Numbered from the stretch's first letter, positions 10,593-20,801 are shown. The stretch: DNA of 64,000 nt from Hermatobates lingyangjiaoensis (GCA_026182355.1 JAPFBL010000318.1:186001-250000); one strand, 5' to 3'. Notes: generated by a model not told the origin, from the sequence alone. Translations and numbers: made by a program.

Positions 10593-10916
10593 GGTTAGGT
10601 TAGGTTGCAGTGGCAGTTCCACAAGGGAACACTCGTAGGCCGAGCATTGGCCCTTTGTGATACCACACAATGACGATTGATTCTACAATGGGAGTACTAA
10701 ATTTTGCCTAACTCAAATGTATTTAGAGTAGGGATCTTTAACGAGTACCTGACATCGTACAGGCTCGGGACCGACGGTTTAACGTCCTTCTCCGAGGGAC
10801 GACGCACTCAGATTTATTCACCTCCCGCGTGAATAAATCGAGGGCCAGGTGAGGATCGAACCCCGGTCCTATCAGTCCAGAGGCGAGCACGTAACCACTG
10901 AGCTAGCCTGGCCCCT
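10593..10916 (-). mobile_element. tRNA-derived SINE, tail class alpha, with target duplication
   Basis: On the minus strand the head is GGGCCAG...CTGGCCC (10914-10852), a perfect 7-bp acceptor-type pairing, with box A-like TAGCTCAGTGG and box B GGTTCGATCC, the RNA polymerase III promoter elements of tRNA-SINEs. A central domain follows (AAATCTGAG, GATGTCAGGTACTCGTTAAA), then a 3' part with CAAAGGGCCAATGCTCGG ending in CCTAACCTAACCTAA. A perfect 13-bp duplication AACTCTTATATTA flanks it (10580-10592 and 10917-10929), typical of LINE-driven insertion. Confidence 0.93.
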
Positions 10917-10929
10917 AACTCTTATATTA

Positions 10930-11135
10930 CTCCTTTGATTCATCAAATGGTGTGATGTTTAGTATACCCACAAACTTTTGTATATACCCCCATTCACCCA
11001 CTGACATGCACAAACATATCGTCAAGATAACGTGAAAAAAAGGACTTTTAGGGGGTTTAAAACATGTAAATACGTCAATATCTCAATTTTTTTGGTGATC
11101 CTATACCTTTGTGATCCTATATTAAAAATGGCAAA
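10930..11135 (+). repeat. Dispersed repeat J, copy 1
   Basis: Contains a short C/A-rich stretch (CCCATTCACCCACTGACATGC), ATCGTCAAGATAACGTG, AGGACTTTTAGGGGG and GTCAATATCTC. The same order recurs at 40200-40400 and, reversed, at 49560-49800. The SINE at 10593 is inserted into this copy. Class unknown; no coding. Confidence 0.5.
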
Positions 11136-11582
11136 ACACAAAAATAATCATGATTATTATTTTTTATTCATACGGAGCTGAGATGGGATACTTTATTTAA
11201 AAAAAATAGTATGAATATACAAAATTTCAATGAATAATATCAGTTAAGTTGGAAAACTATATTATTTTAAGATACAAACAGTAAATTGGTTCTAGAGATA
11301 TTAAACACTAAATTGCTTAAGTAGATTGGAACTAATGAAGTGAATTGAGAACATAAGTAGTAATAAGAAGATTATTAGAGGAATGGGGAAGAAGTTTGTT
11401 AAGAGGATTTGACTGTTCAGTGCAGGCAACCTGCACACGAATACACGTATTGAGGCCACGGAGTAGGGTTTCGTTCTACTTCCACCAGTAGGCTACTTGG
11501 AAAGAGTCTCTCGAAAAAGTAAATAATTAATCAGTGAAAATTGTAATTTTGTTAAATGAAGTGGAGATATTTCGAAAAATGT

Positions 11583-11585
<3 letters not shown>
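11136..11585. other. No gene recognised
   Basis: AT-rich. A GC-richer stretch at 11405-11500 (GTGCAGGCAACCTGCAC hairpin) has no recognised identity. Confidence 0.4.

Positions 11586-11621
<36 letters not shown>
11586..11621. repeat. (TA)n microsatellite
   Basis: Pure TA run with no fold-back element recognised beside it. Confidence 0.9.
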
Positions 11622-11625
<4 letters not shown>

Positions 11626-11984
11626 CAAGAAAACCATATGTAACAATACTGATGATAAGCTGACAATAAAAGAAGATATACGGAGAATTCCAAGAGAGAA
11701 AAGAATAAAAACAAACGCAAAAAGGCAGAGTAATACATAAAGTAAAGTGATACTGCAGGCAAGAATACTCTACTATTGTTTAGTTTGGAAAGAAGCAAAT
11801 CTTCTGTATATATATAACAAAAATAACCATGATATAAACCAAAAAAACTAAATATTAAAGATTGTAATATTAGCCCGTTGTCACTTTGACCAACTTTTTA
11901 ACACCGAGTTACCACAAAAGAACTTAAACCTCATAGTAATTGTAGTATTATTTGATGTCTATTGTAACATTTCTGCATATATAT

Positions 11985-12135
11985 ATATATATCAAACGGT
12001 TACAAGAAAAGAACACCTAGAAACATGTTTTGACTTCCCATTATGACAAAGCCAAAATATTGAAGTGACTTGTGTGTTGTTTCTACGAGTATCTTCCTTG
12101 TAATCGTCTGATATGTGTCCTAACGGACCGTTCCA
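11985..12135 (+). repeat. Family F repeat
   Basis: After a TA run, the stretch around 12045-12105 (ATTATGACAAAGCCAAAATATTGAAGTGA, shown here only in part: CAAAATATTGAAGTGA, then TTGTTTCTA) matches 36418-36475. The 36-kb copy has CTGATGACGATGATGTC in front. Both have C where the G of GAA is expected, so any ribozyme is dead. Confidence 0.45.
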
Positions 12136-12139
12136 CCTT

Positions 12140-12283
12140 ATGAATATATGTATATATATTTGTAAAATATGTGAGCGGTCCTTCATTTAAGCATATGTCA
12201 TTGAATAACTGACCGTATTTCACTGATGTCATTTTCTTCACCAGTTGTTCAAGGTTTGTGAATATCTTCTTATTTCCTTCATC
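12140..12283 (-). pseudogene. Penelope-like N-terminal fragment, copy P2 (inferred)
   Basis: The minus frame reads NKKIFTNLEQLVKKM, TSVKYGQLF, then NDICLNEGPL and TNIYTYI as it enters a TA-rich stretch. It aligns with copy P1 (LEKLIRKG..., CINEGLLPKHTN) and with P3 and P4. No catalytic domain is present, so this is a short dead fragment. Confidence 0.45.
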
Positions 12284-12298
12284 CAAACGTTGGAGAAA

Positions 12299-12462
12299 TT
12301 TACTGACCGTATTCAGAGACCGTATTTCACTGATGTCATTTTCTTCACCAGTTTTTTAAGGTTTCTTTCCAGATGAAGGAAAGAAGAAGGTATTCAGAAA
12401 CTTTGAAAAACTGGTGAAGAAAATGACATCAGTGAAATACGGTCAGTTATTCAATGCAATAT
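12299..12462. repeat. Fold-back containing Penelope-like coding (P3)
   Basis: The left part (ACCGTATTTCACTGATGTCA, TTTTCTTCACCAG) is the reverse complement of the right part (12402-12456: CTGGTGAAGAAAATGACATC, GTGAAATACGGT). The right arm in plus frame reads FEKLVKKMTSVKYGQLF, the same fragment as P2. Part of the left arm is also repeated directly from 12205-12260. Centre near 12372; (TA)n follows at 12464. Confidence 0.7.
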
Positions 12463-12472
12463 ATATATATAT

Positions 12473-12672
12473 ATAATAAAACACAATAAGTTATGGGGGG
12501 AAAAGAGACTAAGATCATTCAACCGGTACAAGCGGCCTTCGTCAGTGTCAAAAACCTAACTGAAACACTAGGTTCATGTGGTGTTTGTCAGAGTCAAAAA
12601 GTCAACAAAGACTCTTTTTGTTTTGGACTCTAACTAAGGCCCCTTGTTATGGTTGAAAGATGGTAGTCTTTT
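12473..12672. mobile_element. Family A element (A5), strongly decayed
   Basis: AGACTAAGATCATTCAACCG...GCGGCCTTCGTCAG on the left and TAACTAAGGCCCCTTGTTAT...GAAAGATGGTAGTC on the right keep the family pattern with many substitutions in core and helices. No functional ribozyme expected. Confidence 0.6.
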
Positions 12673-12679
12673 TTTTTTT

Positions 12680-13062
12680 TTAGTTTTTAACTAAAATTTT
12701 ACGTTTTAAATTAAACTTACTATCATAGTTGTAAAAGTTTCTCTGTCTTTCTGAATAGCAATTTCGTTTTTTGATCTAAACTAAATAACCTTCTTTCTAC
12801 TGTCAACATGTTTCAACTTTGTTCTGGAGCCATCTTCGAGAAAAATGTGATTCTCAAATGCTTTTCTTTTATATAGGCAAAATAAAGTCAATTAGAAGGA
12901 TTAAGGTTGTTTGTTCAAACATGGGGAGTGAATGACCTAAAGGGCTGCTTTACATATAGAAGGTAGATATATGCTATGTAGTTTAGATGCAATTACAAAA
13001 TCGTTATTTAGGAAGTCAGAGAAACTTATCATGAAGCAAGTTTCTTATTGTGGTTTGATCAT

Positions 13063-13065
<3 letters not shown>
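12680..13065. other. AT-rich; one decayed ribozyme-like phrase
   Basis: At about 12806-12842 the minus strand has CGAAGATGG...GTTGAAACATGTTGAC: GAA, self-complementary ACATGT and a T in the expected order, but helix II is not closed. Otherwise nothing recognised. Confidence 0.35.

Positions 13066-13068
<3 letters not shown>

Positions 13069-13125
<57 letters not shown>
13069..13125. repeat. (TA)n microsatellite
   Basis: About 57 bp of pure TA abutting the family A tail at 13126. Upstream, the phrase ATTGTGGTTTGATCATTATA (13037-13056) shows another family A end joined to TA. Confidence 0.9.
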
Positions 13126-13126
<1 letters not shown>

Positions 13127-13345
13127 CAAGATTTCACAGTAAACACGTGAAATAACAATCAATGATCAAACCACAATATGAAATGGGAAACCATTAGATC
13201 TTTCAGCCGTAACAAGCTGTCTTCGTCAGAGTCAGAAACCCAACTGACCCAATTAGTTGAATTTTGACTCTGACGAAGACCGCTTGTTACGGTTGAAAGA
13301 TCTTAGTCTTGATTTCCCATTTAGTATTGTGGTTTGATAATTGAT
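13126..13345. mobile_element. Family A fold-back element (A6)
   Basis: Left tail AAGATTTCACAGTAAACACG, ATGATCAAACCACAATATG, then a minus block 13191-13233 that has lost the helix I strand (CCATTAGATC). The right arm carries an intact plus block, followed by GATTTCCCATTTAGTATTGTGG and ending in (TA)n at 13345. Confidence 0.75.
13266..13308 (+). ncRNA. Hammerhead ribozyme candidate, family A, intact pairings
   Basis: The 43 bases are identical to the copy at 4096-4138, with GACT/AGTC, CTGACGA, ACCG/CGGT, GAA, AGATCT and T all preserved. Predicted cleavage is after position 13304. Confidence 0.58.
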
Positions 13346-13379
13346 ATATATATATATATATATATATTTGGTAATACTG

Positions 13380-14080
13380 TGATTCAAATATCACTAACAC
13401 AAGAAATTGAGCACAATTAATATTCTAGATAAACAAACCACAAAATTAGCTGACTATGTATACATGTATTTACAATTTATGTAAAAATTATATGTATGTG
13501 CTGAAGTAATTGGTGAAAATATGATGGTAAGGAATATTAGTTACCTTATCATAGACAGGTAGTAAGAACAGGTTACCAAGGTTGTTTGCAACGAAATATT
13601 GTGAGACACGATAAGGACGAGTCAGTATACACTAGAATGTCTGAAGAGATCAAGAAAAGATCCAAAGATAGGTAATGAGTGAATCATACAAAGTGGGCGC
13701 AGCAACCTTTGCCCTGGAGTCACTTGAGCCAATCAACCCATAAGTATGACATATACTGCATGCTTAGTCATCAATCAGGATAATCCCAATTTATAAGATA
13801 AACCAAAGAACAGGAGAAGAAATATTGGAAATCATCAGGAATAGCGTGAAAAAAATGAAGTATACGCACCAAACATTCGATCAGTTGGTCATCATAAGTG
13901 AATTATAGTTAAAAACAAATAAGAAACTAAAAACAACTTACATCTATGACATAACTTACCTTATTTTAGTCATAAAATACCTTAGTAAATATATTTTAGT
14001 TGTCTAGTTATAGTCATAAGTTTTCACTAAAAGAAAACGCATCGAAGAGGTCACAAAAGCTGCATTGACTTCTAAAACAA
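13380..14080. other. No gene recognised
   Basis: A slightly GC-richer stretch 13560-13760 has stops in all frames and no recognised identity. Confidence 0.4.
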
Positions 14081-14084
14081 GTTT

Positions 14085-14430
14085 TTTTTAGAAAATTCAT
14101 GCATTCTAACAATTAAAAACAACCATTTCGGTCTTGTTAGACCACCTTCAGGAAGTAGATAATCGTAAAATTTACTAAACTAATCTTACTAAATAAAAGT
14201 AAATAACTTACATATTTAGTAAGTTTATTTAATTCAATTTTACAATTGTTTACACCCATGCAACCAGCCAATGAATGATATTAGTGCCTGTGTTTCGTGG
14301 ATCTTGAACTTTAGTTAATGTAATTTTATTTAGTAAGTTTAGTTTCGTAAATTTTACAATTGGCTACACCCTGAATATGCTCTAGAAAAATCGAAATGTT
14401 AGTTTTTAATTGTTAGAATACATGAATTTT
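14085..14430. repeat. Fold-back repeat, family L
   Basis: GCATTCTAACAATTAAAAAC at 14100 is complementary to GTTTTTAATTGTTAGAATAC at 14402, and inner segments (CTTACTAAATA / TATTTAGTAAG) also pair. The left arm on the minus strand has CTGAAGG, hairpin GGTCT-AACA-AGACC and GAAA. The right arm has CTGAATATGC...CGAAATGTT. Both are degenerate versions of the shared motif. Confidence 0.6.
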
Positions 14431-14448
14431 ACTATATATATATATATT

Positions 14449-14620
14449 TTCCACGGTCGATACTTTTATCAATATTTATATATTTTGGGATAATAATTCC
14501 ATGGTCGATACTTTTATCAATATTTATATTTATATATATTAACCAAAATAATCCCAAATTGTTATATATTTATATATATAAAAATTCCACGGTCGATACT
14601 TTTATAAATATTTATATTTA
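14449..14620. repeat. Three direct copies of a 30-bp unit in AT-rich DNA
   Basis: CCACGGTCGATACTTTTAT-type units occur at about 14450, 14500 and 14587 (the middle one has CCATGGTCGATAC), each followed by AATATTTATAT. TTTGGGATAATAA and its inverse AATCCCAAATTG-type phrase lie between them. Confidence 0.7.
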
Positions 14621-14624
14621 TATA

Positions 14625-14830
14625 AATTGTCGCCTTCCACTCGTACTCCTGAACGCACGTATCTCTTCTTGTTCCCTTCTACTCTCTTCCTGATGACAAA
14701 CTTCAGTTAGAAATATTGATCCAGTAAGCGTTCCCATTTCTTTTATGTGTTATCTTTTTCATTTATTTATTTGTCCAGTTTTGACTGTTTAGTATTTTCT
14801 TATATGTATATATTTGTATAAACTGGCAGC
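14625..14830 (+). repeat. Family K element with hammerhead-like core
   Basis: A C-rich leader (CGCCTTCCACTCGTACTCC), the motif at 14684-14724, then T-rich sequence with TTTATGTGTTATCTTTTTC, the same general layout as elements at 32225 (minus) and 59820 (minus). Confidence 0.4.
14684..14724 (+). ncRNA. Hammerhead-like motif, family K
   Basis: Core CTGATGA (14690-14696), stem AACT-TC-AGTT with extra unpaired bases, GAA, self-complementary ATAT (14713-14716), T, then G. Helix I pairs for only two bases. Probably inactive. Confidence 0.35.
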
Positions 14831-15000
14831 AGGTCTCCATCTAAGCATTGGTTGTTAAATAGCAGAGGCGATTCTGCATTCACGATTTTTTTCAGCATTC
14901 ACGATTGATAATCTCAGATGTTATGGAAATGAAAAAAAACAATTACCCAAACTTTTTTCTATAGTTTCACTAATTTTAACACTATTTTCAACTAATTGGT

Positions 15001-15560
15001 ATTATTATTATTATGTGAGGGTGACTATATTATTGTACTTCCCCTCTTCTGTACTAAAGTAACCCAGCAGTTAGAGCTTTAACGCCTCCAAGAAGCTCAG
15101 CACCTTTGCTGGATCCAGCGGTAAAAGTTTTTCTATGGTTTTGTTAGTGTCCCGAAGCAGCTACCTCTGTGCAGTAAAGTTGCCTTATACTCAGCCAGCA
15201 GGTGCATCGGTGTTTCTTTCTCTTCTTTGCAGAATCTGGACAAACCATCATTGATAATGCCCATTCATGCTCCCTACGTTTCGAGAGAAAGTGACTTCCT
15301 TTCTCCCTCTTCCCAAGTCTTCTTTGGGTCCTTAGTTACACTTGTGGGAGTTTGGCTCCCACTAGTTAGCGCTTTTAGACCCTCTGCGCTTTCTGAGGAT
15401 AGTCTCCAGACTTCCTTTTTCTTAGTATCATATAGAGGAAAATTTCTGAAGCTCTATTTGTGGTATTTTGTCCATTCCAGCAGAGCACCGGATACCGGAG
15501 GAAGTCTATTTACTCAAGGGGGTCACCTGGTACCCCTAAGGCTCCGTTCTTAATACACTA
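15001..15560 (-). pseudogene. 3' end of an I-like non-LTR retrotransposon
   Basis: The minus strand encodes, with stops, KKKEVWRLSSESAEGLKAL, then INDGLCRFCKEEKETPMHL and a terminal HRGSCFGTL. A C-x2-C...H cluster of this kind closes the open reading frame of many R1/I-type LINEs. It ends on the plus-strand left side in (ATT)n at 15001-15016, a (TAA)n tail on the coding strand, which is typical of I elements. Homologous fragments lie at 20665-20801 (same strand) and 63598-64000 (opposite strand). In-frame stops show it is dead. The 108-codon plus-strand frame here is a shadow. Confidence 0.7.
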
Positions 15561-15599
15561 ACCCCTGTATCATCCATGGATTGGGGCAACTAATTGGTA

Positions 15600-16790
15600 A
15601 CAAAGTAATTAACTATTAAATAAACCAATTAAGGCTATCATTAAACTACGAGTATCATCATGCTATTGTTGCTAAGCCTCTTGCTAAAATTAGGCTAAAA
15701 TCAAACTATTGTAACATCACGGCAACGTTCAGTTTGTGCACTCACCGCCTTTAGCGATGTATGATATATATAATTATTAAAATACTGAATTTTTGGAAGG
15801 TATACCATAATATTCATAATTATTTTTTCAAATAAAATATTCAGTAAATAAAATGAAATAATTTTTTTTACTTTTGCTTTTGACAGTCACAATTATACGG
15901 CCATCTGATGCATGCATAAGTAATCCTTTAATTTCGTATTATAAATGATATTAGTTAACTGATCCCCCTGACTGGTATTGAATATTATTAAAATAATTAC
16001 CATTCTCATGACAGTCCAGACATACGAAGGGGTTCATTTATTGAAGGTAATAATTAATTTATTTAAAACACATCGGATTAGGTGAACATAAATAAATTGT
16101 GCAGAACACTAATTGAAAAGGATTTGCGTAAACTAATTTTACTACTAATTATCTTATTAGGAAGTAAATAATATAAATCACGTAATCAAATTACCACCAC
16201 CCAAGCTTTTAACCAGGTGTTGGTCTCCATAAGGGTTTTACTTTTATAAAAAAACAAAACATAAATGGCAATAAGAAATATTATTCCTATTGTTAATTAA
16301 CGCCAAAAAAAACGCACGTTTTAAAAAAAATAGTGAAGTTTACAAATATATCAATGGTACAAAAATAGATCAAAATTTACTGTTAGATCGGAATAACTTA
16401 GCGCCGTTTTAGCATGTTTTAACATTTACTATAACGTTATATTAATACTATCGAATTACATTATTTGTAACACTGATAAATTTATAACCTTCACTGCAAT
16501 TAAAGAAAAACTGTTATAAATATAAGTTGTTTATACTTTTATTTGTTGTTTTTAACTATAATTCACTTAATATGAAAGAAAATATGATGACCAAGTTTTC
16601 AAAAGGTTTGCTGTAAATTACTCTTTGGTTTTTACCAACTTATAAAACTTTTACTATAAAAGTATCACCAGAAGCATTATTGTACTGGATAGGTAAATAG
16701 GACAAACTACTTAGCAGTTTTTAATTCTGAAAACCAAAAATACCAACGTAATGATGTGTATACGTTTAAATAACGTTATTTCAGTTCAGT
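15600..16790. other. AT-rich DNA without recognisable gene
   Basis: No coding signal or dispersed repeat that I can identify. Confidence 0.45.
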
Positions 16791-16796
16791 CTCGCG

Positions 16797-17037
16797 TGTT
16801 CATTCAGACTACAGTTGAACACATTCAGACACACTACAGACTACATTCAGAATACAGTTAATCCACATACTATTTTTCTTTGTAAAATAATTTGTAATGT
16901 AATACTTAGTTTTTCTGTTTCAAAATTTATACTTCTGCCTATGGAAATGGTTTTAAATAAAAACCGAAACGTTGGCAATGAGAGTTTAATTTGAACCTGA
17001 AGAACTGACCGAGTCCCGATAAACTATAGTTTTATAT
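16797..17037 (+). mobile_element. Family D element, plus copy (D2)
   Basis: Begins GTGTTCATTCAGACTACAG, continues CTTAGTTTTTCTGTTTC, CTTCTGCCTATGG, a stem GGTTTT/AAAACC, CGAAACGTTGGCAATGAGAG, CCTGAAGAACTGACCGAGTC and CGATAAACTATAG, then (TA)n. GAA, self-complementary ACGT, T, then GGCA, which pairs with TGCC before a degenerate core (TATGG in place of CTGATGA). It fits the shared ribozyme layout with a damaged core. Confidence 0.65.
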
Positions 17038-17254
17038 ACATATATATATATTTATAATGTGTTAAAGAATCTCATTTACTTTCTTCAACATGATTTACTA
17101 AAAATAATACTATTAATAACATTATTAGATATGACCAAATTACATTTAAATTACTTACTTGTTTCAATTCAATTGCATCTACTGTGTTATAAAAAGATAA
17201 TACGAAGTAGGATTCTTTCACAGACAATATAAAGTTTTATGAATATATAATAAG

Positions 17255-17430
17255 CAATATATGATCAAACCACAATATGAAAATGAGAAAACAATACTAA
17301 GATCTTTCAACCGTAACAAGCGGTCTTCGTCAAAGTCAGAAACCCAACTTAGTCTTGTTTTCCCATTTTGATATTGTGGTTTGATCATTGATTGTTATTT
17401 TACGTGTTTATATGAAATCTTTTTATAATA
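17255..17430. mobile_element. Family A element (A7), right arm deleted internally
   Basis: Left arm ATGATCAAACCACAATATG and minus block 17295-17337 (core mutated to TTGACGA), then the centre jumps directly to the distal arm CTTAGTCTTGTTTTCCC, GTGGTTTGATCATTGATTG and tail GTGTTTATATGAAATC. The plus-strand ribozyme was lost by deletion. Confidence 0.7.
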
Positions 17431-17459
17431 AGCAGTATATATCGATGTCTAATCTACAG

Positions 17460-17935
17460 CAAGATATTATGAAATTTGACTAATTCTGAAATGTTTTAGA
17501 TTATGACTAAGATCGTTTTACCAAACCAACTATTTTTCAGCAGAATCTCAGTCATACTGAAACAAGTTGTACAGAATATCTGGTGTGGCATTGAAAAAAA
17601 GAAGTCTACTTTACAGGTCGTAAAGGGCAAGAAAGAGAACAATTGTTGATTACTTTTTCATATTTCTTCTCTGACTTTTTTGTTTATCCATGCATATCTT
17701 ACCCAGTTTGAGTTCCCTTTCCTTGCACTTTACACCCTTTGAAATACCTCTCTTGGATCCCTCTCATCTCAACACACTTGTTTAAGTTTGATTGATCATC
17801 TGACGAATATCAGTTCTTTTAGCCGAATGGTTCTAGTCACATTCTGAATTTTCTACTATACTTTAGATAGTGATAAATAAAACCACTTCAACAGCTGTTA
17901 TCATTAATTAATTCGCTTAAAAGACATTGAAAGAG
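17460..17935. other. No gene recognised
   Basis: AT-rich with a pyrimidine-rich strip near 17690-17770; no domain or repeat recognised. Confidence 0.4.
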
Positions 17936-17939
17936 AGGA

Positions 17940-18060
17940 AAACCGTCTGCAAGATTATCTCCAACCGTCTCTGCACGAGTGTGCATGATTTTTCTCTCTT
18001 ATCTCTCCTGATGACGGTTCAAACCGAAAATTAGTAACTGTAAGTTTATCTATGTTTCCA
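17940..18060 (+). repeat. Family C solo element (C2)
   Basis: CCAACCGTCTCTGCACGAGTG leader, then TCTCTCCTGATGACGG...ACCGAAAATTAG at 18002-18038, then (TA)n. Core, hairpin, GAA and AATT are intact, but the base run after cleavage (GTAA) no longer pairs with TCTC, so helix I is broken. Confidence 0.6.
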
Positions 18061-18120
18061 TATATATATATATATATACCTTACGATCCAAAAGTTAGAA
18101 ATACGATCCAAAACGGACAA

Positions 18121-18400
18121 ATATAGTTCAATATAAACATAGAAACATAGAGATATCCAAAGAACACACTTAAAGTCTCTAATTTTCTGTTTTAACCGTC
18201 TTCAGGAGAGATAAGAGAGGGAAACCAAGCGCACTGGTTCAGAGACGGTCAGTTCAGACGGTCTCCAACCATCTCTGAACCAGTGCGCTTGGTTTCCCTC
18301 TCTTATCTCTCTTGAAGACGGTTCAAACCAAAAATTAGAGACTATAAGTGTGTTCTTTTGATATCTCTATGTTTCTTTGTCTATATTGAACTATATATAT
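18121..18400. mobile_element. Family C fold-back element (C3)
   Basis: About 280 bp with outer arms ATATAGTTCAATATAAACAT and complement ending TTGAACTATAT. The minus motif at 18175-18210 has core CTGAAGA, GAA, AATT, A, and helix I TCTC/GAGA intact, with a damaged helix II. The plus motif near 18307-18342 has CTTGAAGA and AAAA in place of GAAA. The centre has GGTCAGTTCAGACGGTC. Confidence 0.75.
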
Positions 18401-18401
18401 A

Positions 18402-18575
18402 TCAATGATCAAACCACAATATGAAATGGTGAAAAAAGACTAAGATCTTTCAACTATAACAAGCGGTCTTCGTCAGCGTCAAAAATTGAACTATTTATGT
18501 GAAATCTTTTTATATATATATAAAGATTTCACATAAACACGTGAAATAACGTGCTTTGATCATTGATACATATAC
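18402..18575. mobile_element. Family A element (A8), rearranged
   Basis: ATGATCAAACCACAATATG, then a minus block 18438-18480 with substitutions (AACTATAAC for AACCGTAAC), followed by tail segments in both orientations around a short TA run (TATGTGAAATC / GATTTCACATA). Confidence 0.6.
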
Positions 18576-18594
18576 ATACATATACATAGAACTA

Positions 18595-18650
18595 TATATA
18601 TATATAGTTATATATATATATATATAATATATATATATATATATAGAATT
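18595..18650. repeat. (TA)n microsatellite, interrupted
   Basis: Near-continuous TA with TAGTTA and TAATAT interruptions. The adjacent 18655-18745 carries a decayed minus family C motif (TTTCGGTTTCTTTGCCGTC, TTTAGGAGAGG). Confidence 0.8.
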
Positions 18651-18799
18651 ATATTACAGCTAGAAAACACAAAAAGGAATAAAGTCACGATTTTCGATAA
18701 TTTCGGTTTCTTTGCCGTCTTTAGGAGAGGAGAAAAAGATAAAACTGGAGAAACACAGGAGCGGAGACATGAAAGCGCCCTCTGACCGATACGAAGATA

Positions 18800-18965
18800 A
18801 ATATAGTTTCTTAATCTGTTATTCACACTTACTCTGCTGATTTTCACATGCAAACACATATTTATGTATACATAATATGTACACACATATATTTATGTGT
18901 GTGTGTGTAAGTGTGTGCATGTGAATATCAGCAGAGTAAGTGTGAATAACAGATAAAGAAACTTA
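18800..18965. repeat. Fold-back of a 45-bp arm around a (TG)n run
   Basis: GTTATTCACACTTACTCTGC at 18821 and its complement GCAGAGTAAGTGTGAATAAC at 18931 flank a (TG)n run at 18896-18915. Confidence 0.7.
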
Positions 18966-20375
18966 GTTTCTTTATCCTGTCTAAATATATAGCTTTACTA
19001 AAAAGAATACCAATACTAACATAATTAGACATGTAACTCCTGTCATATGAATCACATATAAGTTGACTTAAGATTTCAACTAAATTCAATCCGCTATGAT
19101 AGAGAAATATGAGAGGAAATAACTTTTGACATGTCATAAAACAGGTAAAATATGTGACTAATTGTTTATGTAAGATACTATGCTATGGTTATTTTTTCAT
19201 GCCTTGACAGGAGAATATAACAAGTTGCTTATGTTCATAAATGATAATAATAATTATAATAAAAATAAATAGAATAAATAAAAATAAATAAACAATCATT
19301 AGATTAGTAGTTAATAAGTTTATTTGAAAATTAATTTTTTCTTGAAATTATTGTGGTTATTAAGAGTATTTTTTAATCTCATGTGTCATTGGTTAAATGA
19401 TAAACACTTGGATGTATAGTCTCACAAAAAGGATAGGTAAGGAGCTACACAAGTGTAAAATAATATCTAAGAAAGGAGATTGTTTAAAGTAAGAAATGAT
19501 TTTGTGCTCATATAATTGTGGTTAGTGTCCCAGATTTGGAGTGGTTTTACTTACCATGAAGAACAAATGGAGTTAGGTAACGAACTGAGACAGGGGCACT
19601 GGAGAGGCTTCCACTAACCAGATAACCTGCCGCACACACGCACCCCTAATCAGCTCCCGTCAATTCTGGCTGGGGCCGGTGGACAACAGCAACAAACAAG
19701 ACCTTAACACAACCCTGTCTGCTAGCTAAATACCTTAGCTCAGACCTAAATACACTACAGCTTGAAAACTGGGTCCTATATCTAAATTACTTAAGCATAA
19801 ACAACTAATTCATAGGCATTATTCGCAATGATTAGTTAAACAATTGAGACATGTGAAAACCTTAATTGTATATACTGTTTAACACTTAGCAATTATTTGA
19901 ACATTTCCTAACGACTCTCTTGATGAAGGAGACAGAACTAGAGTCAAAGAAGGGTAATGAGAGAGGGAAAGTGAGAGAGTGATAAAGAAAAGTACACAAT
20001 TATTAAAAAAAATATTCGCTAATGACTTAAATAAACAAGTACATGAACCAGATAGTATAAACAATTCAATGCATTTAATAAAAACAACATAAAGAACAAA
20101 GGTTAAATATACTAGAGGAATTCGAAATATATAACCATAAACACACAGATAATTTATTAAATAAACATCAATACAATAACATAGTTATCAATAAGATACG
20201 CTATATAAACTAATAGGAAAACTAAAAAGGCGACTAAACGGACTTGACAATGATAATTTAGACTTTAAAATAATAACATTTAATAATAAATAGAATGACA
20301 TCTCAAATTAATAATAACAAATTTAGATATATATTGGCACTACTTGTTTAATAGGTATTTATTTTTAGGACCCTT
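18966..20375. other. AT-rich; GC-richer patch unassigned
   Basis: 19560-19770 is clearly GC-richer (CCGCACACACGCACCCC, GGCTGGGGCCGGTGG) and could be a repeat fragment or an exon, but no frame or splice pair is convincing. The rest is AT-rich. Confidence 0.4.
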
Positions 20376-20377
20376 TG

Positions 20378-20500
20378 AAAACTGTCAGACCCACTTGAAG
20401 TTGGACAACGTGTGAAAACGGTTGGCTGACTCTACGAACAGGATACCAGGTACGACGGAACTTTACAATATTATCTTTACTAACCTCTGTGGTCAAACAA
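20378..20500 (+). repeat. Family H repeat, copy 1
   Basis: TTGAAGTTGGACAACGTG, GTGAAAACGG, then GTACGACGG and TTACTAACCTCTGTGG. It parallels 24690-24820 and the fold-back at 42429-42625. The hairpin and GAA order of the shared motif is recognisable but damaged. Confidence 0.55.
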
Positions 20501-20664
20501 TTTGCATGTATTAATAAAGAAGACCATTGCTGGTCCAAAGTACTATTTTTCTCAAATCTATTTAAATATAATTTAATAACGTACAATAATATTAAGCTGA
20601 AAACGTAGCCTACCAACCTTCGCAAGGTGACATTAGATTAATTTTTACTCTCTGCGTCTTAAAA

Positions 20665-20801
20665 ACTATTGTACTTAACCCCTTCTGTACTAAAGTACCT
20701 CAGCAGTTAGCTTTAACGCCTCCAAGAAGCTCAGCAGTTTTGCTGGGTCCAGCGGTAAAAGTTTTTCTATGGTTTTCTTGAGTGTCCCGAAGCACCTACC
20801 C
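20665..20801 (-). pseudogene. I-like LINE, short 3' fragment
   Basis: Minus-strand match to the extreme 3' region of the element at 15045-15165 (CTGTACTAAAGTACC, CAGCAGTTAG, TAACGCCTCCAAGAAGCTCA, AAGTTTTTCTATGGTTTT on the plus strand). Severely 5' truncated, as usual for LINEs. Confidence 0.75.

Noticed and set aside
10590..10607. Interstitial telomere repeat
   Set aside because: Only about three TTAGG units, located exactly at a SINE end.
10852..10915. tRNA gene on the minus strand
   Set aside because: Acceptor ends pair and boxes A and B are present, but it is continuous with a repeated body and tail and has a target duplication: it is the SINE head, repeated elsewhere in the window.
15227..15553. 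108-residue plus-strand protein
   Set aside because: It is antisense to an I-like LINE remnant; the similar frame at 63598-63783 minus is antisense to the homologous copy.
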